From the NCBI RefSeq assembly GCF_002009425.1, contig NZ_CP019936.1, positions 1,657,297 through 1,721,296 on the forward strand: a stretch of 64,000 nucleotides of DNA, given 5' to 3'. The stretch comes from Thiosocius teredinicola (GTDB taxonomy: Bacteria; Pseudomonadota; Gammaproteobacteria; Chromatiales; Chromatiaceae). Shown one piece after another: positions 35,911-47,789 of the stretch. A program made the position numbers and the translations under genes. The notes below the pieces were generated by a model. It ran no database searches. It worked only from the letters and a program-made list of their open reading frames with translations, and was not told where the DNA came from. Position 1 is the stretch's first letter, and every line of letters begins with the position of its first letter.

Positions 35911-38211
35911 ATGGATCGTCGTCTTTCGACCTTTTTGCTTACTGCGATGCTGTCTGCATCCGTCAATGCCGCGCCACCGAATACCACCGATGGTGGGGCG
36001 CCGTGGAAACATCGCATGTTCGGTGCCGGTCATGCCTTTGTCAGCGGCGACCTGCCGCGTGGCCGACTGCGTAATCGACTGGATTCGATGCCTTCGCGCG
36101 CGCGCAACAGAGCGATGGAGTGGTTGCATCGTTTCGAGTTCCCTGCCGCCGATGCTGAATCACTCGACGTCGATGAAGAGGGCGGCGTCTTTTACGTAGA
36201 CGAGAATCTGCCGGTACCCGGCGACGTGCAGCAGGCAGCGGGCGAGTCCGACACGCCGTTTGCCAGCGCGAATGCCTGGGCCGTTGATGAGCCTTTCGCG
36301 TTGCACAGCCGGCCTGGCGCACCGAACGTGGTCTATCTCGATTTCAACGGTCACTCCTTTACCGATACGGCGTGGGGTGCAGGTACGATCACGGCGCGCG
36401 CGTTCAGTCTGGACAGTGACCGGGCGAACTTCAGTGAAGCGGAACGTGCGGCCATTGCCGAGATCTGGCACCGCGTGGCAGAAGACATGGCGGCATTCGA
36501 TATCGACGTTACCACTGAACAGCCGCCGGCCTTCGGTCCCAATGTCGGTCGCGTGCTGATCACATCGCGTACCGATGCCTCCGGCAACCCGATGCCGCAC
36601 GATACCGCCGGTGGTGTCGCCTATGTTGGTGTTTGGGGTCGCTCGAATTACACCTACTATTCACCGGCACTGGTCTACCACGACAACCTCGGCAACGGGA
36701 CGACCTATATCGCCGAGGCGAGCAGCCACGAATTTGGTCACAACCTCGGCCTGTCGCACGACGGTACCAGCAGTGAGGGTTACTACACCGGCCATGGCAG
36801 CGGTGCGACCTCGTGGGCGCCGATCATGGGTGTCGGCTACTACCAGAACGTCACCCAGTGGAGCAAAGGTGAGTATGCCGATGCCAACAACACGCAAGAC
36901 GATCTGGCGATCATTGAAAACAACCTGTCGTCAGCGGCCGACGATCACGGCGATACACTTGCCGACGCTTCACCATTAGTTATCGAGTCCGACGGCAGCG
37001 TGCAGGTCTCCAACCCGGAGGCCGATCCGCACAATGTGAACCCTGAAAACAAGGGTGTTGTCGAAAACAGCGGCGACGTCGATGTCTTCGGCTTCAGTGT
37101 GCCGGACGGGGCTATCGATCTGACGATCAATCCGGCATGGGACGCGTTCTATCGTACCGACCGGCGCGGCGCGAACCTCGACATCCAAGCCCGCCTGTTG
37201 AATGCGTCGGGGGAGGTTGTGGCGACGTCCGACCCGGGCACCGACACCTATGCCAACATTGCAGCCAACGTCGACGCAGGGACCTACTACCTCGAGGTGC
37301 GTGGTGTAGGCAGCAACAACTACAGCAACTACGGCAGTGCCGGTGAATACTTCATCGGCGGCATGGTGCCTGCGGGGTCGGTAGCCAACCAGGCACCTTC
37401 CGCACAGTTCGGCTACGGTTGCATGGACCTGGCGTGCTCTTTTACCGACACCTCGAGCGACAGTGACGGCACGCTCGTCAGTCGCGAGTGGCGTTTTGGC
37501 GACGGCACGACATCGACCGCAACCAATCCCAGCCATAGCTACGATGCAGCGGGCAGTTATGCGGTCGAACTGACGGTGACCGACGATGACGGCGAGACGG
37601 CCACGGTTTCACAAACGGTGAACGTTACCGCGCAGGTGAACAATCCACCGACAGCCGAGTTTGCCTTCGCTTGCGATGGGCTCGGATGTGGCTTCAGCGA
37701 TCAGTCGAGCGACAGCGACGGCAGCATTGCCAGCTGGCAGTGGAGCTTTGGCGATGGATCGTCGTCGACGCAGCAAAGCCCGACGCATAGCTTCGCTGCG
37801 GCTGGCTGGTACAAGGTCGGCCTGACCGTCACTGACGACAGCGGCGCGACCTCGACGGTTACCAAGGTCGTCACGCTCAGCGAGCCTGTGGGCGACACCC
37901 AAGACCCGGAGGTCGCGATCACATCGCCAGCCGACGGTGCCACGGTAAGTCGGCGCGTGAGGTTGTCGGCATCGGCGACCGACAACGACCAGGTAAGCAG
38001 CGTGGTGATCTATGTCGACGGCAATGCACGTTGTTCCGGTACGACCAGTGCGTCATGTACCTGGAACCTGCGCAGGGTAGCTGCAGGCAGCCACACGATC
38101 AGCGCACAAGCGACCGATGCTGCGGGCAATAAAGCAACCACGTCGATCAGCGTGACGGTCGAAGCCGCGACCGGCAATGGTGGTGGTAAGAGCGCAGGCA
38201 AGTCGAAGTAA
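35911..38211 (+). CDS. secreted metzincin-type zinc metalloprotease with PKD domains
   Basis: 766-residue exported protease. A signal peptide (FLLTAMLSASVNA) is followed by a pro-like region, then the catalytic domain with HEFGHNLGLSHDG (zinc His at 273, 277, 283; catalytic Glu274) and a Met-turn in APIMGVGYY. After it come a pre-peptidase-like beta domain, two PKD domains (about 493-570 and 575-655, each with a WxFGDG core) and an Ig-like domain near 665-755 ending in a short Gly/Lys/Ser tail. PKD and Ig-like parts usually bind polysaccharide or protein substrates outside the cell. There is no PEP-CTERM or other sorting tail. GGAGTTT precedes ATG 35911. The natural substrate is unknown. Confidence 0.9.
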   Translation: MDRRLSTFLLTAMLSASVNAAPPNTTDGGAPWKHRMFGAGHAFVSGDLPRGRLRNRLDSMPSRARNRAMEWLHRFEFPAADAESLDVDEEGGVFYVDENLPVPGDVQQAAGESDTPFASANAWAVDEPFALHSRPGAPNVVYLDFNGHSFTDTAWGAGTITARAFSLDSDRANFSEAERAAIAEIWHRVAEDMAAFDIDVTTEQPPAFGPNVGRVLITSRTDASGNPMPHDTAGGVAYVGVWGRSNYTYYSPALVYHDNLGNGTTYIAEASSHEFGHNLGLSHDGTSSEGYYTGHGSGATSWAPIMGVGYYQNVTQWSKGEYADANNTQDDLAIIENNLSSAADDHGDTLADASPLVIESDGSVQVSNPEADPHNVNPENKGVVENSGDVDVFGFSVPDGAIDLTINPAWDAFYRTDRRGANLDIQARLLNASGEVVATSDPGTDTYANIAANVDAGTYYLEVRGVGSNNYSNYGSAGEYFIGGMVPAGSVANQAPSAQFGYGCMDLACSFTDTSSDSDGTLVSREWRFGDGTTSTATNPSHSYDAAGSYAVELTVTDDDGETATVSQTVNVTAQVNNPPTAEFAFACDGLGCGFSDQSSDSDGSIASWQWSFGDGSSSTQQSPTHSFAAAGWYKVGLTVTDDSGATSTVTKVVTLSEPVGDTQDPEVAITSPADGATVSRRVRLSASATDNDQVSSVVIYVDGNARCSGTTSASCTWNLRRVAAGSHTISAQATDAAGNKATTSISVTVEAATGNGGGKSAGKSK

Positions 38212-38304
38212 GCGATAGCCTGAGCATTCACAAGCAGAGCCGACGGCGAGCCCGCGTGGTTTGTCGTCGGCGTCTGTTTGTCCGGTGTATGGCTGCCGGC
38301 ATCC

Positions 38305-38910
38305 TCAAATCGAATCAAACAAGGCGATACTCGATTCGAACGAGCGTTGTGCTTCGTGTTCGAGGAAATCGATCTGCGTTGCGGTCAACGCCAGGCGATC
38401 CAGTTCCTGTTTGATCTGCACCATTGTCGGGTGCTGCGCCTGTGCCGCGGCGAAGCGATAAAAGCGCACGCCGTTCTCGTCATGTAAGTCGAAGGCGCTG
38501 GCGACGGCACGACCGATCATCTGCCCGCCGGCGAGATCGCCGAGGTAACGCGTATAGAAATGTGCGACCACGCCGAGGCGATAGCGGTCGGCGCTGGCAC
38601 GAATCTGCTCTACGTAGGCTGAGGTCGCGCCGGAATCGACGGGTGCCGGCGTGTGACCGAAATGCATCAGATCGCTGGCGATCGCCTGGGCGCGTGGCAG
38701 ATCCCACTCAGACCACGACGCCAATTTTGGCGCAATGTGTTCTTGCGACAGCCGGTCGAGGGTCTGGTAGACCGGCAACAGTTGCTGCAGATAGCGTACA
38801 TACTGTGCGCTCGACAAGCGGCCGCCCAGCATCGACGAGACAAACGGATGCCGCTCTGCCGCACGGTGCAGCTGCCCGGTCGCCGTTTTGAGCCTGGTCG
38901 TCAATAACAT
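38305..38910 (-). CDS. bphO: heme oxygenase, biliverdin-producing
   Basis: 201-residue all-helical heme oxygenase. The proximal His is in TGQLHRAAERHPF (His15), and YTRYLGDLAGGQMIGR is the distal-helix glycine motif. It opens heme to biliverdin. Divergence from a bacteriophytochrome gene shows that its main job is probably to supply the phytochrome chromophore rather than iron, although bphO is more often in the same operon. A possible -10 (TACAAT on the minus strand) lies about 60 bp upstream. Confidence 0.95.
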   Translation of the reverse strand: MLLTTRLKTATGQLHRAAERHPFVSSMLGGRLSSAQYVRYLQQLLPVYQTLDRLSQEHIAPKLASWSEWDLPRAQAIASDLMHFGHTPAPVDSGATSAYVEQIRASADRYRLGVVAHFYTRYLGDLAGGQMIGRAVASAFDLHDENGVRFYRFAAAQAQHPTMVQIKQELDRLALTATQIDFLEHEAQRSFESSIALFDSI

Positions 38911-39225
38911 ATGTTGAATCGCGTGCCGCTTTGCGGTGCTAAGTTACTTTCCATATTGTAAATAGTGGTTAGTCTTTCACTGCGCTACAGGCGAATAGTG
39001 TGGCTGTATAACGCGACGCAACGCCCAGGCGACTCGCCGAAAATGTCATTTTACTTGGCGCCGTGTTGCGGTGACGCTTGGGTTTTTTTCATTTCCAACG
39101 GCAACGTGGCGCCATGCGTGCAGAGCGCGTGGATATCGCATATTCGGCATGGCGCCAGATCTACTTGTCCAGAACATGAAACGCCAAATAGTCTGTGCTA
39201 ATCTCGCGGCGCTATCAATCATGGA
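38911..39225. promoter_or_regulatory. bphO/bphP divergent promoter region
   Basis: 315 bp, AT-rich near 38950-38970 on the bphO side and 39190-39215 on the bphP side (TGAAAC, 16 bp, TAATCT). Promoter matches are weak. No gene and no clear regulator site were seen. Confidence 0.35.
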
Positions 39226-41808
39226 ATGCACTTGGAGTGTGCGTTGAGCGAAAACGTAGCCGGCGAACTGTTGACCCGCGGTGATCTTTCCACCTGCGAC
39301 CGCGAACCCATCCATCTTCTCGGACGGGTTCAGCATTTCGGCTGCCTGCTCGCGCTCACCAGCGACTGGATCATCAGCCGCGCGTCGACCAACGTTCGCG
39401 AGTACCTCGGTCTCGACGCCGACGCATTGGTTGGTACGCCCTTCGGTAGCTTGATACCGGGTGAGGTGTTTGCCGAGCTCCGCGAGCACGTCAGCGAGTT
39501 GAATACCGAAGATGCCGTATCGCGGATGTTCGGTGTGAAGCTGCTCAGCGGCAGCGACAGAACATATGATCTGGCGATGCACGTGTCCGGCGCGTGGATC
39601 ATTCTCGATATCGAGGCCGGGGAAGCCGCGGAATACAGCGACACCAACCAGCATGTGAGGAATATGCTGGCAGCGCTGCCGTCCTGCGACTCGGTTGAGG
39701 CGCTGTGTCGCGCCGCGGCGCGGCAGGTGCGCGAGCTCACCGGGTTCGATCGCGTCATGGTGTATCGCTTCGCTGCCGACGGCAGCGGCGAGGTGGTTGC
39801 CGAAGAGCGCCATGCGTCTGCGACGTCTTACCTCGGACTGCATTTCCCCGCGTCGGACATTCCACAGCAGGCTCGAACCCTCTACCGTCGCAATCTGCTG
39901 CGCATCATCAGCGATGTCGACGACCCCGGCTCACCGATCGTGCCCGAGTTCAGCCCGGACGGAAAACCGCTGGACCTGTCGATGTCCGGTTTGCGCTCGG
40001 TTTCGCCGATCCACATCGAGTACCTGAAGAACATGGGCGTGCATGCGTCGCTGTCGATCTCGATACTCAAACGCGGCAAGTTGTGGGGCCTGTTCGCCTG
40101 TCACCACGAATCGTCCAGGGTGCTGCCTTATCGGATACGTACCGGCGCCGAGTTGTATGGCCAGATCTTCGGCTTCGTGCTGGATCAACTGGAGGGCGAG
40201 ATTCGAAGCCTTGGTTCGGGCAAGGCGCAGGCGCTGCATCATCGGCTGATGTCGGAGCTCGCCGACGAATCCGGTTTGGCCGCTAAGTTTCCCCGTCTGG
40301 CCAGTAGCCTGCAGACGGTCATCGAATGCGACGGCGTGGCAGGCTATATCGATGGTCAGTTGCTGGCCGAAGGGGACACGCCGGCGGAAGAAGACATCAA
40401 GAAGGTTGTGCGTTTTCTGAACACGGCCGGCTGCAGCACCATCTATAAAACGGACTGCCTCGGCGACGTGTTCCCACCGGCCGAGCACTATGCCGCGACG
40501 GCATCGGGCTTGTTGGCCTTGCCGGTGTCGCGTACGCCGCGCGACTACATGATGTTCTTCAGAAAGGAATTCGTCAGCACGGTTGCGTGGGCGGGTGACC
40601 CGACCAAGCCATTGGTTGCAGACTCGCAAGGTGAGCGCCTCACCCCGCGCAAGAGTTTCGAACTGTGGCAACAGACGGTGCGCGGCAGGTCCAAGCCATG
40701 GAGCGATATCGAGTGCGAGGCCGCCGAATCGGTACGGGTCACTCTGCTCGAGGTGATCCTGCGCATGGCCGATGTTGCAGCGAGCGACCGCGCGCGGGCT
40801 CAGGAGCGCCAGGAACTGTTGATCGCGGAACTGAACCACCGCGTGCGCAACATCCTCAACCTGATTCGCGGCCTGGTCACGCAGAGCAGCGCCGATTCAC
40901 GCTCGGTCGCCGATTTCACCGACGTTGTCGGCGGGCGGATACATGCGCTGGCGCGCGCCCACGATCAGATCACACAGCAGAACTGGTCGCCCGCGTCGCT
41001 GACCCGACTGATCGATACCGAGGTCAAAGCCTATATCGCCAGCAAGGCGGAGCGCGTGGTTGTCAAAGGCAACGACGTGATGTTGGCGCCGGTCGCCGCG
41101 ACAACGATGGCGCTGGTCATCCATGAGCTGACCACGAACTCGGCGAAGTACGGCGCACTGGCGGATTCGCGCGGCACCGTGACGGTCGAACTCGACACGA
41201 AAGGCAACGGCGACCTTTCCATGCATTGGATAGAGACCGGCGGTCCGCCCGTGCAGGCGCCGAAGCGACGCGGGTTCGGCAGCGCGATCATCGAGCGCTC
41301 CATTCCGTTCGAACTGAAAGGCGAGGCTGCACTTCATTACAGACTTGCCGGTGTCGAAGCCGACTTCGTGATCCCGGCCGCCTTCATTTCGACTGACGGC
41401 AGCGAGTCGGTAACCGTGGACGAGACAACAACGGACGAACCAATGTCATCACAATCTGCGTTTCAGCACGCCTTGGTGGTCGAAGACAATTTCATCATCG
41501 CGATGGACATGGAAGCGTTATTGAAGCGCCTGGGCGTACCCAACGTAACGGTGGCGGCCGGCGTGATCGACGCCGACCGGGTGCTAGACGAGAAACCGAT
41601 CGACGTCGCCGTGCTCGACGTCAATCTCGGATCAGAAAGCAGCGAGCCGATCGCCACCCGTTTGCAGCAGGCGTCCATCCCATTCGCGTTCGCGACCGGC
41701 TATGGCGATGTTGCCACCTTGCAGAAGACCTTTCCCGGCGTACAGATGATCACCAAGCCGTGCCAGGAAGAAGCATTGCGCGAGGTGTTGGCGAAATTGT
41801 CTTCCTGA
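39226..41808 (+). CDS. bphP: bacteriophytochrome HWE histidine kinase with receiver domain
   Basis: 860-residue red/far-red light sensor. PAS, GAF and PHY photosensory domains fill about 20-510; Cys24 in STCDREPIH is the biliverdin attachment site, and FPASDIPQQARTLY is the GAF chromophore-pocket motif. The kinase is of the HWE kind: phospho-acceptor His538 in ELNHRVRN, HELTTNSAKYGAL and the WxE of MHWIETG. A receiver domain ends the chain with Asp798 in VAVLDVNLG, so phosphate may be passed internally. ATG 39226 is the longest start but has no ribosome site; TTG 39244, with GGAG six bases upstream, is a good alternative and keeps the Cys. No separate response regulator is adjacent. Confidence 0.93.
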   Translation: MHLECALSENVAGELLTRGDLSTCDREPIHLLGRVQHFGCLLALTSDWIISRASTNVREYLGLDADALVGTPFGSLIPGEVFAELREHVSELNTEDAVSRMFGVKLLSGSDRTYDLAMHVSGAWIILDIEAGEAAEYSDTNQHVRNMLAALPSCDSVEALCRAAARQVRELTGFDRVMVYRFAADGSGEVVAEERHASATSYLGLHFPASDIPQQARTLYRRNLLRIISDVDDPGSPIVPEFSPDGKPLDLSMSGLRSVSPIHIEYLKNMGVHASLSISILKRGKLWGLFACHHESSRVLPYRIRTGAELYGQIFGFVLDQLEGEIRSLGSGKAQALHHRLMSELADESGLAAKFPRLASSLQTVIECDGVAGYIDGQLLAEGDTPAEEDIKKVVRFLNTAGCSTIYKTDCLGDVFPPAEHYAATASGLLALPVSRTPRDYMMFFRKEFVSTVAWAGDPTKPLVADSQGERLTPRKSFELWQQTVRGRSKPWSDIECEAAESVRVTLLEVILRMADVAASDRARAQERQELLIAELNHRVRNILNLIRGLVTQSSADSRSVADFTDVVGGRIHALARAHDQITQQNWSPASLTRLIDTEVKAYIASKAERVVVKGNDVMLAPVAATTMALVIHELTTNSAKYGALADSRGTVTVELDTKGNGDLSMHWIETGGPPVQAPKRRGFGSAIIERSIPFELKGEAALHYRLAGVEADFVIPAAFISTDGSESVTVDETTTDEPMSSQSAFQHALVVEDNFIIAMDMEALLKRLGVPNVTVAAGVIDADRVLDEKPIDVAVLDVNLGSESSEPIATRLQQASIPFAFATGYGDVATLQKTFPGVQMITKPCQEEALREVLAKLSS

Positions 41809-41899
41809 GCTGCCTGGCGTTAGCCGGTCGGCACGCGACCTCCGGCACCCGGCCCGGTCGCGCCTGCGATCTGTTGCATCGTCCATCTGCATTTTGCTT

Positions 41900-43486
41900 C
41901 TAGGGTTGGCCCAGGCGTTTCCCCGACTTGCCAACATCCACACCATAGTAGTCGTACTCGCCGCCGTGGTGCTGTTTGACCGTTTCTTCGAAGTCGCCGT
42001 CATAGCGTGGGTCTTGCGGTCGTTCGTGACTGTTCATGAACGCGGCAACGTCCCAGGCTTCCTGGTCGCTCAGCCCGCCGACGCCTAAAGGCATGTTGTG
42101 TTTGATGAACGCGGTGGCGGTGTTGATGCGATGCATGCCGGCCCCCCAGTTATACCCATGTTCGCCCCATAACGGTGGGAAGATCGCCGACCCCTCGGCA
42201 TCCCTGACGCCTTGACCATCCTTGCCGTGACACATGGCGCAATTGTCGGCAAACACCTTGGCCCCGCGCTGCGCATCGAATCCTTTCTCGGTAGCTGCGA
42301 CCTCGGGGTAGCCGCGCCCCGCCATATCGCTGTCTCCGGTCGGTGCCCCGCTTGCAAGCCAATAGCTGTATGCAGTCAGCGCAACGATCGTATCGCTGTC
42401 CGCAGCGGGGGGCTTGCCGGCCTTTGATGCCTGTGCATTCATCGAGTACGTGAAGCAACCCTGCAGCCGTTCGATGTAGGTATTCACCTTGTCGTTCTTT
42501 TTGCGGTACGCCGGATAGGATACCCAGGCAGCCCAGAGGGGAGAGGAGTCGGCCAACCGACCGGCATCCAGGTGGCAGTTAGTGCACGCCTGATCGTTTC
42601 CGACATAGGGCGCGGATACGGGATCGGTATTGGTCTGGGTGAAGATGGCCTCACCCTGGCGAACCATGTCGCCGAACGGCCCCACCGGGAACTGTTCGCG
42701 GGATGGAGGCGTAAACGTCGCCTGCTGACCCGCGTCGGGTGCCGGCGTTGTGCCCGCAACTGGCTGCTTGGGAGGTGCCTGCACCAGGTTGTCGGCGGCT
42801 ATCGTTTTGCCTGGCGGCATCGATGCATAGTAGGTCGCCAGCAGATCGATCTCTTCCTCGCTGAGCGAGGTGGCGACGTGTTTCATCAGGCCGAGCGGAT
42901 CGTTGCGTCGGGCACCTGACTGCCATGCCTTGAGCTGTGCTTTGAGGTAGCTTGCGTGCTGACCGGCGATGCCGGGAAAGTTTGCGCCGACACCCTCACC
43001 CGATGGGGCATGGCATTGGTTGCATCCCGGTAGCTTACGTTGCGGCCAGTCTCCCCAGGTGGCGAGGTGGTTGGCGCGTTGCAGCAGGTCGCCCTCGAGC
43101 GGGCTGGCCTTTGGACCAGACCCGGATGCAGCCGGCAGCAGAGAGTAGTAGCGGGCAACCGCATTAATTTCACTGTCTGCAAGGTTGGTGGCGATAGGCG
43201 TCATGATCGGGTTGTTGCGCGTACCGTCGCGGAAGGCGTGCAACTGCGAGACGAGGTAGTCGGCATTCATGCCGGCGAGTCGTGGGAAACCGCCGGCGGC
43301 CATGCCTTGTCCGTCGCTGCCGTGGCAGCCTATGCAGGCTGCCGCACCGTTGCTGTTTCCTTTCTTGGCCAATTGCTCGCCGACGTCTTGGTCGGCGAGG
43401 GCAGGCGTCGCGCCTGCGGTCAGCCAGGCCAGCAGCCCGGCCGTGAAAATCAAGGCTCTGCATTGATAGCGATTGACGTTGTGCAT
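41900..43486 (-). CDS. tetraheme cytochrome, TsdBA-type thiosulfate dehydrogenase fusion
   Basis: 528-residue periplasmic protein with a signal peptide (LIFTAGLLAWLTAGATPALA). The first half has two cytochrome c4-like modules, CIGCH (51) and CNQCH (155), as in the electron acceptor TsdB. The second half has CTNCH (301) and CAMCH (416) and the TsdA pattern: YVGNDQACTNCHLDAGR, SPLWAAWVSYPAYR and ERLQGCF, the Cys of the last being a candidate axial heme ligand. TsdA joins two thiosulfates to tetrathionate; fused TsdBA forms are known in purple sulfur bacteria. ATG 43486 follows AGGAAGGCAAG; the longer open frame upstream is not protein-like. Reverse (tetrathionate-reducing) use is possible. Confidence 0.85.
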   Translation of the reverse strand: MHNVNRYQCRALIFTAGLLAWLTAGATPALADQDVGEQLAKKGNSNGAAACIGCHGSDGQGMAAGGFPRLAGMNADYLVSQLHAFRDGTRNNPIMTPIATNLADSEINAVARYYSLLPAASGSGPKASPLEGDLLQRANHLATWGDWPQRKLPGCNQCHAPSGEGVGANFPGIAGQHASYLKAQLKAWQSGARRNDPLGLMKHVATSLSEEEIDLLATYYASMPPGKTIAADNLVQAPPKQPVAGTTPAPDAGQQATFTPPSREQFPVGPFGDMVRQGEAIFTQTNTDPVSAPYVGNDQACTNCHLDAGRLADSSPLWAAWVSYPAYRKKNDKVNTYIERLQGCFTYSMNAQASKAGKPPAADSDTIVALTAYSYWLASGAPTGDSDMAGRGYPEVAATEKGFDAQRGAKVFADNCAMCHGKDGQGVRDAEGSAIFPPLWGEHGYNWGAGMHRINTATAFIKHNMPLGVGGLSDQEAWDVAAFMNSHERPQDPRYDGDFEETVKQHHGGEYDYYGVDVGKSGKRLGQP

Positions 43487-43911
43487 ATCTTGCCTTCCTG
43501 TGTACTGCGTTTGTTGGCAACCAGTTCTTCGCGGATGTCTTCGGCTGCGCGTCGAACCGTCTGCTCGAACGCGCGGTCGGTCTATTGATTCGCCGGTAAA
43601 TGGCCGAGGGTAGGGAACTCCTACTTTCCTTGGGTCTGGTCCGGCAGCGATGGCAGCCTTCAGACGCCTGTGCGATCGAAACTGCGTACCGTGTTGTAAG
43701 AGAGGTGGCAAGCTGCATGCCACATGCACCTTCGCAAATTGGCACGGACTAACGAGGCGCGGTGCCGCGGGATGTCTTTTGCCCGGTTGAATTCAACCAG
43801 CCGGTCTGGCGCAACTGCACCAGTTAAGTAGCGATTAAAGGCCAGTGCGATCGCCGATGAACGTCGCTCGCCGCTCGCCTGTCGCGGGCGAATCGTCAAA
43901 CGTTGGGTCGG
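43487..43911. other. 425-bp intergenic region
   Basis: Upstream region of the TsdBA-like gene. No open frame here is convincing and no sigma-54 or FNR consensus was found. Confidence 0.4.
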
Positions 43912-44625
43912 TCAGGTCGGCAGGAACAAACTGACCGACAGGTGAGAGGCGTCCGGTGTATGAACCTCGAGCTTGCCATCGAGCAGGCGCGTCAGGGTGG
44001 TCGCCTTGCCCAGGCCGTCGCGCAGGCGCTCGGCTGCCGAGTCGCTGGCAGCATTGGTGTCGAGCCGGATCTGCGGTAGTTGCAACTGAACGCCTCCGCT
44101 GACTGTTTCGACGCAGACAGTCGCCGGGCTGGGTACGCCGGCCTCGAACAACTCCGTCACATGGACGAGGATCTGGTAGATCGTGCGCATCACTTGTTTG
44201 CGGGGCAGGGTAACCGGCGCCTGATCGTCTGCCGTGCAGCTGCAGGCCCAAGCGGTGGCGTAGCGCTGGTTGACGATCTCACACAGTTGGACAACGGTCT
44301 CGTCCAGGTTGAAGGTCGTGGCATGTTCCAGCGGCTGGCTGATCTTCGCACTGATCGGTTGTAGCGTTGCGAGGCCGACATCGATCTGTTCCTTGAACAG
44401 CTTCAGGCGCTCGGCAACGTCGGCGTCGGTCGTCTCGCTAAGCAAGTTGTTGCACACAGCCGCCAGCGCCGCATAGTTGTTGCGCGATTTGTGGATGATG
44501 TATTTCACCACATCTTCCCATTCGTCGACGGCCTCCCATTGCACGAGTTCGCCGTAACGCTCCATCAGAGAAGCGATATTTGCCGATGTGTCGGCTTCTT
44601 CATTTTTGCGGTTCTGTTTTTCCAT
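43912..44625 (-). CDS. degenerate histidine-kinase-like protein
   Basis: 237-residue cytosolic protein. KYIIHKSRNNYAALAAVCNNLL looks like a kinase dimerisation helix around a His, and the end (GLGKATTLTRLLDGKLEVHTPD followed by SVSLFLP) like the last strand pair of a HATPase domain. The Asn-box and Asp-box of an active ATPase are not apparent. It could be a phosphotransfer or anti-kinase adaptor of the ChpT kind. No partner is adjacent. Confidence 0.6.
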   Translation of the reverse strand: MEKQNRKNEEADTSANIASLMERYGELVQWEAVDEWEDVVKYIIHKSRNNYAALAAVCNNLLSETTDADVAERLKLFKEQIDVGLATLQPISAKISQPLEHATTFNLDETVVQLCEIVNQRYATAWACSCTADDQAPVTLPRKQVMRTIYQILVHVTELFEAGVPSPATVCVETVSGGVQLQLPQIRLDTNAASDSAAERLRDGLGKATTLTRLLDGKLEVHTPDASHLSVSLFLPT

Positions 44626-44811
44626 AATCTCGTGCCGAACTTCGCCAGCCTCGTCCGCCAGGGTCGACCCCGGAGCTTCGCGTTGAGTGCAGGTCCAATG
44701 TCGAGAGTCGCCCTACAGTTCACAGATGAATCGGCTCCGGCCTCCTGTCTGCAGACGATCCGGTAACCCGATCTCCGGATCGTTGCGATTTCCACGACGG
44801 ATACAAAAATG

Positions 44812-45153
44812 TTATTGCCAGTAGGGCCGGGTGCGATAGGTGTCGTAAATTTTCATCTCGTAGTCCCGGTCGGTGAAATCCGGCCAGTCATCTTTTTCGA
44901 ACCCTTCGGCCAACGTCAACCTCGCGCGGTCGATATCCAGAAGCAGACCGTTGCTCTCGCCATCCAGGTGGAATGCGTTCCAGGGCACAGGAAACAGCTT
45001 CTCGCTGACGCCCAGGAACTGACTCATGTCCAACAAGGCGTAGGAGACCAGTCCGGTATCCGTGTCGATCATGACCTCTTCGACGTTGCCGAGATTTTCG
45101 CCTTCCAGGTTCTTAACATAGCCACCGATAAACGCTCGTGCCGAAATGTTCAT
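44812..45153 (-). CDS. PRC-barrel domain protein
   Basis: 113-residue protein formed by a PRC-barrel (VKNLEGENLGNVEEVMIDTDTG, YALLDMSQFLGVSEKLFPVPW) and a short acidic tail. PRC-barrels occur in photosynthetic reaction centre H subunits, RimM and stand-alone stress proteins; this is the short stand-alone type, with PVPWxAF and no membrane segment. GGAGGAGTT precedes the ATG. Role unknown. Confidence 0.85.
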   Translation of the reverse strand: MNISARAFIGGYVKNLEGENLGNVEEVMIDTDTGLVSYALLDMSQFLGVSEKLFPVPWNAFHLDGESNGLLLDIDRARLTLAEGFEKDDWPDFTDRDYEMKIYDTYRTRPYWQ

Positions 45154-45586
45154 AACTCCTCCGACTCGCCTCTAACAAAGATACGGGAACCAGCGACTGA
45201 AATACCCGTTTCGACCCTGGTCGCCGCCCACGCGGAACGCGACCATGCTGCTCCGAGTTCAGCACTAACCGTGCCAGCCCTGGCCAGCAAGGCGCTGTGC
45301 CGCCGATAGGGGATGTACAAACCACAGGCGGCGGCGTGTGTCGGCTTATCGTCGACCATCGAACAACTCTGAAAGCCCCGGCGGCGGGTCGCTCCCGATG
45401 GGTGGCTGAATACAGACGAGCGGTGGTCGATTAGCACCTCGCACCCGGTTTCGCGACGTCGGCACGCCCGCTTTAACGCCGTCCGATCGTGCTTTGGCAC
45501 ATTGGCATATGGCTTGCCCTAACGCTCCGAAACGCCGATCGGCGTCGTATTCAGTGAACACATCGACAGAGAACACGGGGCACCAC
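45154..45586. other. 433-bp katE upstream region
   Basis: Divergent spacer between the PRC-barrel gene and the catalase. Open frames in it carry no ribosome site or recognisable sequence. No confident promoter was identified. Confidence 0.4.
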
Positions 45587-47701
<2,115 letters not shown>

Positions 47702-47789
47702 ATGATCCGCGACAAGAGAGCATTGCCGGGGTCGAACGGTAGTTTGGGCCGGTCCAGTGGACGCCCTTGGTAGGGCAGGGTGGTGACGA

